Of a DNA stretch of 64,000 bases, positions 29,501 to 41,500 are shown piece after piece (the first letter of the stretch is position 1; the number at the start of each line of letters is the position of its first letter). The DNA comes from Hofstenia miamia. Taxonomy: Eukaryota > Xenacoelomorpha > Acoela > Hofsteniidae. The stretch lies in the NCBI GenBank assembly GCA_900660155.1, contig CABFPE010000053.1:489891-553890 (forward strand). The letters run 5' to 3'. Both the position numbers and the translations under genes were made by a program. The notes beneath the pieces are model-generated. The model was not told the DNA's origin, did not search any database, and worked only from the letters and a program-made list of their open reading frames with translations.

Positions 29501-32500
29501 TGCTAGGCTGCTAACAACCTCTCTCGCATTTCTTGAATGAGTGCACGATGTGGTCAAAGTGGAAAACAGTTGAGACTCCCCCAGAGTAACACCCATTAAC
29601 CACTGCACATCAAGTACAAGCCGTTTCTCCCAACACTGACTCTTGCGTGCACTGACAACGTGGCCATTTCCTTCAGGAACAATTGATGCTTTTGTCATAC
29701 TAAGCTCTAGGAANATCGAGCCTAAGTACTTAAACTCTGATACGAATTCAATGTTCTTTCCAGAGACATGAACTCTATCAGACGTTCTTTCCGATGCTTT
29801 TGATAACCACATGCACTTGGTCTTTGGTACAGAGATATTAATACCTAGTGGCACTAGAACTGTAACTAGGCCATCTAGATAGCTCTGTATTTGTTCCTCG
29901 GACCGGCCGAAAAGACAGAGATCGTCAGCATACTCTATGTGCTTAAGTTCCACTTCCCCTTGTCCAAAGAAAGAGTTAAAAACAATTCCTTTGGGGGTTC
30001 CATGGAGTCCCTCACAGATCAGAAAGTGGAAAAGGAGGTTAAATAAGTACGGGCCGAGGACACATCCTTGTCGGACTCCACGCTCAAGTTTAAAACTTAC
30101 TTGTGGACGTTCGCCGCGAATGTGTGCTATCGGTGTGTCATGCAAAGACTTAATGATCGCAATTATCCGTTTTGGTACGCCTATTGCTAATAGACACTGC
30201 CAAATTACTGGCCTTGGTACGGAATCAAAGGCCTTTTGCAAGTAGTGTTTTTTCCACTGATCCCATGCGAAGTGCAAAAAGGTTTTCCAGGGCTGAAAAA
30301 AAGACTGTTAATCTACCTCAGCCAAATGTAATTGCGAAATATAATGCGGGAATGGGAGGTACTGATCGAATGGACGAAAATGTAGCAAAGTACAGAATTG
30401 GCATTCGTGGCAAAAAGTGGTACTGGCCTTTGCTCACTTGGTTAATTGATATTTCTGTTCAAAATGCATGGCAATTATACCGCGTTTCCCACCAATCAAG
30501 AAAAGACATACCTCAATTACATTTCAGGCGTGAAATTGTGACCTCATATATGAAGACATTTGGAATACCTCCATCTGTTGGTGGTCGTCCAAAGAAATTA
30601 AGGATTTGAGGTTTGAACACTCGCTTTGATTCAATTGGGCATTTTATTTCTCCCTGTAATAGAAGAAGATGTGGTGCTGAAAACTGCAATCGTACTATTT
30701 GTACTCAATACATAAAGCGTGATATTGGTTTATGCGTGCAATGCTTTGCATCCTACCATGTGGAGTAGGCTCATTTTCAGTAATTTGTAAATATATTTTT
30801 AGAAGAAGGATGTGTCTTTATAATGCTTTTTTAAAATTGTTATACCTTTTGAGCCTAGCGTGATCATATGATCACAGCTATAAATGTGAACTCCCTAACT
30901 AACTGAGAAACTAAATTTCCCTAAAACCATCATTTTACATAATATTAATATTAAGTAACTTATTTTAATGTATTGTAAAAAAAAACAAAACTTCGTCCTT
31001 AATGGGTTAACATCAAAAGTCCGAAGACTAAAAAAGACGTACAAAGGATAATGGGCTTCATTAACTATTACAGTTCATTCATACCAAATATTGCTCAAAA
31101 AACAAATAAGATAACAGCGTTGCTAAAANTTTTACATAATATTAATATTAAGTAACTTATTTTAATGTATTGTAAAAAAAACAAAACTTCGTCCTTAATG
31201 GGTTAACGAAATACCAAGCTTTAGCACATACTTTAAAAATATTTTGTTTTGGTAATTTTGCATTACGAACCAGAATTGAAAAATTACTGTGTACACAATC
31301 ATCTCAGTTAGAAGTTAGCTCTGAAAACCCAAAGCAGTTAAGGCATATATAGAAACCTTCCTATTAATTCCCAAATCCAAGACTCTGGGAAGAATATACG
31401 TTTGCTATTCGCAGACTGTGACTTTTTCCGGATAATTGGTTTTGAATAACTTTTCTTAGAGAATCTCACAGTATTATGATCGTTGATTCGAAAAGCTATA
31501 TACCTAGGTCTGACTAAATATTTACAAATTACTGACTAAATATTTACAAATTAACTCTAAAATCCGTTTAGATCTATATATATATATATATATGGAAAAG
31601 AGAAAAACCAAACTTAATAAATCAATAAACGCAGTCTTAACAATAGCATTGTTTGTTTATTGAACAGTTGTAAGCTAAAAATTGCATGCCAAATTATACA
31701 CTGCCTAAATATGTAAAATTAATAAGGACTGGCGTACCCAGGTCATAGCAACACATGACACTAATAAGTTCCAACCCGATATTACCAAATGGCAAAATAC
31801 AAACATATTGCGTAGACTGTCGTGAATGTAGCCAAAAAGATGCACATTGATAATAAAAGAAAGAAATCATGAAATAAAATGAAATCTATGAAAAACATTC
31901 AAATCAAAAACCCAAAGCCATTATTAATGCATAGTACAAGTGAATAACAATAACGAATCATTGGAATAGATGATCATTGAGCTGATGTTTACAGCAAGGT
32001 TTTTAAGAAATGTCGAGGAAACCAGAAATTCACTAATAAAAATTTAATTGCTATATAAAATATGCCGAAGGTTTCTTCTGCTTCATCGAATTAATTTAAA
32101 TAAAGTGTTAAAAATCAGTAATCGCTTAATAGATAAACGAACTATGAGACACATCATCGCATCGCTATAGCGGTCTGAGGAATGGCGCGTTTTAATTTTG
32201 AATGTTTTTACTGATGGTATGGATATACCAGCATCGCATTTTATAGAAGCTAAAATTGATTACATAAAATAAAAAATTCAGGAAAATGTTGCAAACCTCT
32301 GCCATCAATGATTGTTTGCATCCGTATCATATATAAAATGTTGAAAACCCCCTTAAGCAAGGGCGCCACGAGAAATTTTTCTAAAGGCAGGGCAAATGCT
32401 GTTTTTGCAAGTGTATATTGTACAAACCTGCTTTTGTTGAAATTTTTTTTTATTTTCAGTCAATTTATTTTGGAGCAAATCTTATCATTTCATTGAAAGA

Positions 32501-35500
32501 GAACATTGCATCAGATCTTATTTTCCTAGAATTCGATTATCCGAAAGAATGTTCTAGAATATTTTAATATATCGTGTGTACATATTTTTAAATGAATATT
32601 TACCATATCATTGATAGAAACATTATATTTCAAATCGATGCAAATTTAAGAAAAGACTATTTTTCAGATATTAATCAAAGATTTAGTTTGTGACATTCTT
32701 TAACTAAGAACATTGGCTTAACTAGAAGTTTGAAATGTATGTAGAAATGCAAACTTCAAACAATTTCAAAATTGCTATATTTACTACATATGTAAAAACC
32801 CAAATTAAGCATCTGGGATAAGTAATAAGCATTTTGCTACTTTTATTCCAAATAGAAAAATCAGAAAATCTTAGTATCTGCAGTTTTTGCGGATAATGAC
32901 ATTAATCAATTAGATTAGGCTCTGGAAAATAAATTTCTATAGAGATGCGTTGCTGTCGTAATGCTTCAAAAAAACACGATCCACATAGCGCTCAAAACTT
33001 GAAGAAATGAAAAGAACATATATTTCGGTCGAATAAATGCTTCAAAGTTAAACGAACACCCATTATATAAGAAGAAATTGATTCCCTTCACTATGTTCAA
33101 CTAAAAATCAAATCACTTTGAAAACCAAAGCAGTTGATTGGTTCAGTTTCCATAAAGAAGTTTTTGGAAAAAATATGTGTTTGACAGCTAGATTTTAAAA
33201 TAATTCGCTTAGATCTACAGCTCGAATGTCCGGATATCACAAACCCAATTTTTGAAATATAAACTAATTTCCCTCTAAATACTAAAAAAAGAAAAACTTA
33301 ATATTTTTTTGCGTGCTAGTATCGAGAAAAATCAAATATTAGGTATCCAACGAGTGCATAATAAAAAATAATGAACAAAATCCATCTGTATATGACATTA
33401 GATTTAAGATAATTTTAAGGAAAGAAACAATATATGACGATGGCATGATGAGGAAACTTTAAAAAATGAGTTCAATTTAGCAACTGAAAATTGAACATGG
33501 AACTCAGCTAAGGACACGATTAGTCACCCTCGAAAAATAATAAATATGAGCTCCAGTAACAGCAAGGATTTCGTCAAAGATAAATTTACCACTTTGGAAA
33601 ATTTTAAAAGAAATTCAAAATGGAAACAATAGTATTTATAAAAATGGTTATTTGCTAAACGCGAAGTAATCAGATGGAATATGACATAAACTTCACTCTT
33701 GAATTCCAATTCCAAGATTCGAAAATTAAGGCTCGATTTCAACTAATGGATGAACAAGGTAACAACTATATTCCAATTATACACTGAACTAACCTTCAAA
33801 AGCGGCACTCAAGATTAACAAAATCCAAGCGAATAACACCAATCGAATCGTTAAAACCGGAAAACGGTTGACCTATTTATAGCAGGCATTTAAACTACAA
33901 GGAATAATCCTCATTGAAAGAAAAGTAAAATCAAAATGGCATTAGTAAACATTTTATTACTATATCAAATATGCGGAGCATCTTTAGTTTCACCCATACA
34001 TTTATTAGCACTTGGTAAAACAATCGGTAATCGATTCATCGAATATAGAACTAAGAAACGCATCATCATTATCATCGTCGCATCGCGTATACTACAAATT
34101 GTCGCTGGGTTGATCTGCGAATTGCACCTCTTTAATAGCTTGTGAAAAAAACACATTAGCATTTTCACACTGGAGTTTCGGATGTCTTGCTAATGGCAAT
34201 TCAATGGCGTCATCGCATTAAAATTCATATTTTGAAAACATATTACGTTTATGAGTAATCTCAAAGTTTTTAAATCCCAAAGCAGTTGCTTTTAATCAAT
34301 AACCTTATTTTTAAATCCCAAATCCAAGATTCCGGAAAGAATGTTCGTGTGCGACTGCTAGCTTCTAGACTTGATGTAGGACCTTTTCTCATAATTTCAG
34401 CATTGGCGAACATAACTACACCTTCAATGGAAGCTAAATATTTTTTGCGGTAAACAGTGAAATAGAGAATCATTGTAAATAGACAATTTGAAGAAAAATT
34501 TAACGCAGAATTTTAAACAGCTAACAAAAAGGAGAAACTATTGAAACCCAGAGTGATAGGGCGGATAACGATATAAACATCTTAGGGTAAAAACAATCGA
34601 ATTTTGCTAATGGAAGTGCGACGTTAAGCAAATNGTTAATCATATTTATAACAGAAATACAGAAAACAACAAATTAACAAAAACTTTTCTAAATCCACAA
34701 TATTTATAAAAATATATTAACTACTTTTTTTAAAATATTTAATAATATTGTTCCAACTTTCTATCCTCTAAAATATTGTTTAAACATAATCATAGAACCC
34801 TAAAAATTAGGCCTCTTCCATATAACAAGAAAATAATGAAAAATTCATTTCTCAACACATCAATAAATATAAGGAATAATTTACCTAAATCTATAAAACA
34901 AATAAATAAAGATTATTCAAAAACGAAATTAAAAATACTTCTGTAGTTATACAAAGGAAAGGCTTGAATACAAATGGCGAGGGTAAAAACAATCGAATTT
35001 TGATCATTCAATAGACCGCATCTAACCTAAATTTAAATATGTGTAATTTTACGACTCTCAGGCTACGGATATACCTATATATATATGCATATGTAACCAC
35101 AGTAATCTAAAATTGAAATTTTAATTGTATTAAAACCCAAAGTAATCATCTGCGCTACGCTAAGGATTAAAAACCTTTGTCTAAGATCCCAAATCCAAGA
35201 CTCTGGAAAGAAGGTTCGAATTCTGCTACTTGATGGCAAAGGAGGCAAAGGATGAGAGCCTCCGCCGGCGACTTCCGATCTCATTAACATCAGTTCGCGT
35301 TCCTCATAATTAACTAAATTGTTATCCTGAGCTACACACTAAGATTTTAAGCAGATTTGAACAGTAAACATTATAGTCCTCCTTTCATTACTTTTACACA
35401 GAAGTAATGAAAGAGAAAAATAATTTAGGGGCAAAGAAAGCACTGCATTACATTATAGTCTATTATAAAACCTAATAATTTTAGTAGCTTCGTAGTTTTA

Positions 35501-38500
35501 TGGTTAATGGAATTAATGACTTAGATGGTTATGCCGCAATTTTATTGCGGCAATGCTCTTGCAATACAGCAACACAAAATCTTTTATTTTGCAGAAAGTA
35601 TGGGTAAAACTGAAGGAACATATTTCAGAAACAACTGTTTTAAGAATATAAGCTAAAAGTGTAAAAAGCTTAAAACCCTTCTCTGTTCTAAAGCATTGTA
35701 GTATATTTACGTGCGAGAAATCAACTAAAGACTGTGGATTATAGATAATAATCTTTTTGAAATGGATTGTTGTTGTTAATTACGAACAGTATATTACGAT
35801 TAAAATCGTAACACTTTAAAAAACAGTATTCTGCAGAAATGGAAGGAACAATTAATTTGCCCGTATAATGTTTCAAAGTTAAACGAAAACCCATTATATA
35901 AGAAGATGATGATGATTCCCTACACTATTGCCAACTAAAAATCGAATCGCTTTAAAACCCAAAGCAGCTGATTATATCATAGCAACCTCAGTTTTAGTCT
36001 CCATATCCAAGATTCTGGAAAAAATTTGCGTGTTCGACTGCTAGATTCCAAAGGAATTGGCTGAGATCCAGACTTCGAAGTTCCGGAATTCATAGATTGA
36101 ACTACTGCATTGTCAAACATAATTTCTTCCTCAAAGAAAACTAAATATTAAAAATCGAAACAATAAAAAATTGTACATGCTAGTACGTGATTAGAATTAA
36201 ATTTAGTGTCCAATGGTTGTGAACAGTGATAAGTAATGATCAACATGCAATTGTACATGTAATGAGACTAAACACAATTTTAGGAGATGAAAGAATACAT
36301 ATGATCGTGAACATTCAGAAGTGAATTCAGTTTAGCAACTGAGAATTAAATATTAAGCCCTCGCGTATCAGAATGGATCACGTTAATAACCTCTTTGCTT
36401 AATACCAGAAAAAATAACTGATACAAGAGTGTTAGCACCTCTTGAAACAGCCGCACTTTTACAAAGATAACTACCAAGAGTCATGCTCATTAAATGCTTT
36501 GTTATAAACTAAATCAAATGTTCCAAAAAAACAAATTATCCACTTTAAATTTACCAAAATTGACTGCATGTTATGAAACGGTTTAAATACGAAAACTAAA
36601 ACACTTCATAAATTGGTTTCCTTATGTAGATATAAAATGAGTTCACATGCATGTATTTAAAATATAATTTTCCTATTCTAGGTGATATTGTTTGAGTCAA
36701 TGTGGCATTTCATCAAACGTTTTCATTCGAACCATTGCTTATCTGTTGAGAAGTAAAACACCTGTGATAGTCAATGAAAAAATGGCTATGGCAAATACAG
36801 ATGGAAATTTTTAATACTAATCTTTTCCAGGGGAACACTTCGTCTGTAGAGTTGCATTTTGTGAGACTACTTTTAAAAGACTGTTTTTCTAATGATCACA
36901 ATACAATTATTGAATTAGATGTAAAATCAATTAGGTTGGTAATGACTTCTGCCTCAAAAAACCATTTGTTCGATGTCAGGCTGATGATTGAAAGGTTTTA
37001 TTTTTGATAAACGCATAAATATCACTAGCTATTTAAACCAGGGCTTCGGAAGTGGAGGCGAAGCCAGAGCCAAGCTGCAGAGAATTTTCCTCGGAGGTGT
37101 AGACAGAGCTGCAACATTATTTAGAATGATATACATTTGAAACCCACAACACATTTTTTAGGTATTGCAGATCCAATAACACAAGCCTAAAATCGAACAA
37201 TGCAAAATAGAATGCAATTAAAGAAATTGGTAGGTCTCCAATTTCTAAGGAAATAATGGCTGAAAAGTGAGGAATTCTCTAAATCAGCTCCGAATACAAA
37301 AGACTCGTATTCAATAAAACCCAAAGTAATTCAATCAAATTCAGTTAGAACCTCGAGGTCAAAGACCATATCCATGACTCAGGGAAAAATGTTCGTAGTA
37401 TTTTACTGGAACGAAGAGGTTTAGAATCGTCCGGCATTGCATCAATCAACAAAAGATCCATGACGCAGAAATCCTTGCCTAGAATGCTAAAATTTCACAA
37501 AATCCAATTAAAAACAATACACAATATTTTCAACATTTTTGGAATGAATCCAGAGATTCTCACAGATGATAACTGCAGATGAAATCTATGCAAATGAATA
37601 CAGAGTGGTGAATGGAATGAGTAAAATTGTTATAACATAACAGCATAAATTTGAATTAATATTTATGAAATACAATGCAATTCAAATACACACAGAGTAG
37701 TTATTTTAATAACTTTTGTAAAAATATCGTTGCAATGAATAGTGAACACACTTCTCTATCTCTGCATTAAATGTAATTGTTAATATAGAATTATTTTAAT
37801 CAAATATTTGAATAGAGGATAATTGTTAATGGGGTATATACATCAATTAGGAAATGGGTCATTCACTTCCTTTATTGAACAACTGAATGGCGTTTCTTTC
37901 CACTTTATCAACATACCTAGCAAGAACGCCTATCTAGTGAATATTTTCAGGCAATCTGACGAGGGTTGGTGTGTTGCCTTATATCCAAATATTGATTTTG
38001 TAAAAAAGTAAAATGATCACATAAATACCAAAAACCTTACTGTGTATATTTTTCGCATAACATACCAGATGTAAACGTACAGAATAATAATCCCGATTTT
38101 GGAATATATATTAAACAAAACTTCTTTTAAGTTTGGAATATTTATTTTTTCGAATGGTTTTCGTTTATAATTTATTCTTTCACAGATCGCGTTACCTAAA
38201 TACTATTTAATATTATCTCAACTAGATACATCTAATAACACAATACTATGCTCTCGTTTGGTGCATGAATTATAACAGCATCGTAGAACCCCTTAACAAT
38301 GTAAAAATAATGGGACTAAAGTTTCGAAAAAACTTTCAGAAAAATTTAAAAAATTCCATGACTTGCATATAAAAATGTAATTCACTGATATAGTTTGCCC
38401 AGAAGGCGTATTAAATTTGAAGTTAAAAGTTTTCACCCAAAACCTACTCAAATATTCCTTAGAACTTTTACATAATTTTTAGATAAATATTAATATTTAC

Positions 38501-41500
38501 AATCGAAAATCTAATTGTTCTGTCTAGTTACACACTCAAGAAGTGAACATCAAACATTAAATGACCTTCTCAAAAAATGTTTGGTCTTTCTCTAAATTAT
38601 CTCTAATGTTATGTTATATCTAACAACTTCAAAAAATGTTGACTGTTTACATAACTCAATTAGTCTCTTTATTCAAAAGAATTTGCTAAAAAACAATTAT
38701 AGCATTAGGTTTTTTGTCTTTGGAAAATAATAGAAAAGCCGTTGTTTCTTGTAAGAATATATTATTAAGGACTAAAAACAAAATGAATTTAAGCAAATTG
38801 CATTTTAAAAATTCATATAAAACAAACTTGCTGCATATCACTTAGTTTTTTGCAGTAACATCGTTGGGCTTATCGAGCCATTTACTCCATCTGCATGTGA
38901 TTCATTGCTAAAGGGCAAAAGAGCATATACACATATATGCTATAAAATCATGATAGCAGCTTGATTTAGCATTGCCTAGCATTTGCACATTTAAATCAAC
39001 GAATCAAATGTCCATCATTGGCTGATTCGTAATATAGCTATTAAACATAGTATAATAAAGAACTAACGATAATCTCTTTGCAATTCACAGTTGGTAATGA
39101 CCAAAAGTTCGGCATTCTAAATTGCTTTAAGCGATTAGTTCTGACAGTAAAATCATACGTCGTAGACTTCGCCTGATGTTTTACCATTGATTCCAATCGA
39201 TCCACACCAAAAACAAGAGTGAACCTCTTTCTTCTCTTGTTTAGTAGACATGCTATTGATGGCCGCCATTACCTGAACAGAAAAGAAATAAGAAAAGTTA
39301 GTTAATGGCATGCATGAATAAATAACAAACATTTTTCTAAAATCTTTAAAAATGGTTTACTATACTTCAACATTATATGGGTTAGTATGCACACAATTGC
39401 TGCTTTTGAGTAAAGTGGGGTAAGATTAGACTAGTTTCCAGTAAATTTCATAAAATTTTATTCAATTTTTATCGCATGATGCAATATTTCTGCCATCCTT
39501 ATTATGTATGAAGTGTACACATCCAGCAAAGGTATGATTAAGATATTCATATACTACAGAAACGCAATTCTAAATTACAAATTTGGGTGATTTTTCCTGT
39601 CATGGATAATAACTACAACAATATTCAAGATCGATAACCCAAAACAAAATTCAAGTCACATAAGTACACACATCTGAATTCCAAAAAGATATAATTTTGT
39701 GGTCTGATACAACAGATATCAGGAGTTAATTTTAAGCGACCAGAGGCAAGTTTTGTGTATGCACCAAAAACCTCATGCGAAGAGGAAAGACTGTTTCAAT
39801 CAAAACATTAATTTGCAATATAATTTCTCACTACATTTGATTAATTTTGTGTTTTTATAGCTCTTCGTCGTGTAAGAAATTGCCTGCAAAGAGCAATCTG
39901 ACATTCAGTCTAGTCAAACTTGAGGACTGAATGGCCGGTTAGATGGCCTTACATATAGATCGCTCTTGGTGTACATTAAAAGTTAAAACGATATTTCTAC
40001 TTAAAAAGAAATGTCCTACAAGTGTTATGTACTTCCCATGTTAATTATACATTTTAACACATTACGAATGCCAAATCAGAAAATAATTGACAAAACGAGT
40101 TGGTATCCGTTTCACTGGAAACCCTCCTTAACTAATATAGTACTATCTTTCTGGGAACTAGTCAAAAATAGATTTTTACAAAATGAGACTAGCTAACTCT
40201 GCCATTAAAAAAAGCCTACAACACTGTCAATGGAGAGAACGCATTGAGTTTGAATGCAAACAGAAAGCTTAAAGTTTAATTCGAAATCATACAAAAAAGA
40301 AAATAACTATAAGGTGTGTTGAAATAAAATTAACGCGCTACCTGTTTTACATCGATATCATTGTCAGCACCAGCTAATAAGGTGACACTCTCATCAACAG
40401 ATAAAATTCCAGCAACGAATTTGGAACTTGAGCTCGTAACGGTGAGCGTTACATTCTCTCCCGGTTCTACAATCGATTTATCAAACGCTACTGTCACCTA
40501 AAAAAGCAACAATTATAGCAATTTAGTAATGAACTAAATTTACTTTATTCTTGAAAGGATCCTTAATGGTGAGTTTCCTCGCGCATGCCACTAGTTCGGG
40601 TTCATCACCGACAACAGTAGAGACTACCAAGTTCGCGATGGGTGACCATGACGGATCAGTAGTCAATGTTAGAGTGCCTTCTGTTCCGGAAATTTGTACT
40701 TTGCCAAGACTAACAATCTTGCTTCTAGCAACGAGTTGAAAAACGATAACAGTATCTTTTTCTGACACCGATATTGGAATTTTCATTTCATCACCCTAGA
40801 ACACAAAATATCAATGTGTTGTAAAGCACAGAAACATTTCGTAATTTTTAAACAAAAACTTTATATAAATACTACAACGGTAACATGAGATAGAATAAAA
40901 TAAGAAAAGCCAAGAGTCTCATATATGAATCCTACGATTCTAAATGAAAAAATGTGATGTGATCAGTTTGGTCTCTAATGTGCATGCTCATGTCAGGCAT
41001 TGCTATAGGAATGGGACTGGTGTAGTTTCCATTCCAATTACTTTCCTGTTTTATAACACAATTTACAATACAAAGATAGAAAGTAACCAAAATGTAAAAA
41101 TAGAAAATAACTAATACCTAACAATACAAAATCTAAAAACTAGGCATGTTAAGTTATCACGGCAGTATATTATTCTGAGAAATGTTAAAATTGATGTTAC
41201 AGAAACGTTGTATTTGAGGAACACAATAGTGTAGCGACTAAAGACCTTTGATAAAAAATAGTTGTGTACTTAACCCTAAATGTCATATAAACCGAATTTA
41301 TAGCTTCTTGGATACGAAATGTGAAATGTGGCTTTCTATTATTGGATACATACTACAGAAGCAAAATCTTTGCGAGGTACGATACACCTTTTATAAGATC
41401 AAAATAAAAAAAAGAGTTAAATTAGCCAAAAGATTACATTCAATATAAAACTTTGATGTGGTCGAAGAAAAAATTCATTTGCGAGAAGTTTTGACCACCA

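Larger units (their letters stand above)
27319..30769 (+). pseudogene. piggyBac transposase, interrupted
   Basis: The N-terminal 170 codons are open (27319-27831, [20 protein letters not shown]). The reading then continues past a stop through [14 protein letters not shown] and [19 protein letters not shown] to a duplicated segment. After the LINE it resumes with [40 protein letters not shown] (30172-30609) and a C-terminal Cys-rich finger (about 30620-30769: [16 protein letters not shown] and CVQCFASYH). This is the piggyBac/PGBD domain order. Stops at several points make it inactive. Confidence 0.9.
26840..31006 (+). mobile_element. piggyBac-family element with nested LINE
   Basis: The element is bounded by TTAA on both sides (26836-26839 and 31007-31010), with inverted ends CCCATTAAGGAC and GTCCTTAATGGG. 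The subterminal palindrome GTGATCATATGATCAC occurs at 26856, 27205 and 30860. It carries a broken transposase on the plus strand, an internal tandem duplication and a LINE insertion. The whole lies between TEP exons v5 and v6. Confidence 0.93.

Noticed and set aside
31907-31919. Intact alternative exon next to the selector-like core at 31907
   Set aside because: The sequence upstream in the transcript has an acceptor-like AG, but the frame stops after about 14 codons and has no FPESW motif.
39173-39184. Donor after GEVYD for exon 11 (GAC|GTATGA)
   Set aside because: It would leave phase 0, while all seven alternative exons need phase 1. The upstream GGTAAAAC donor fits them all.
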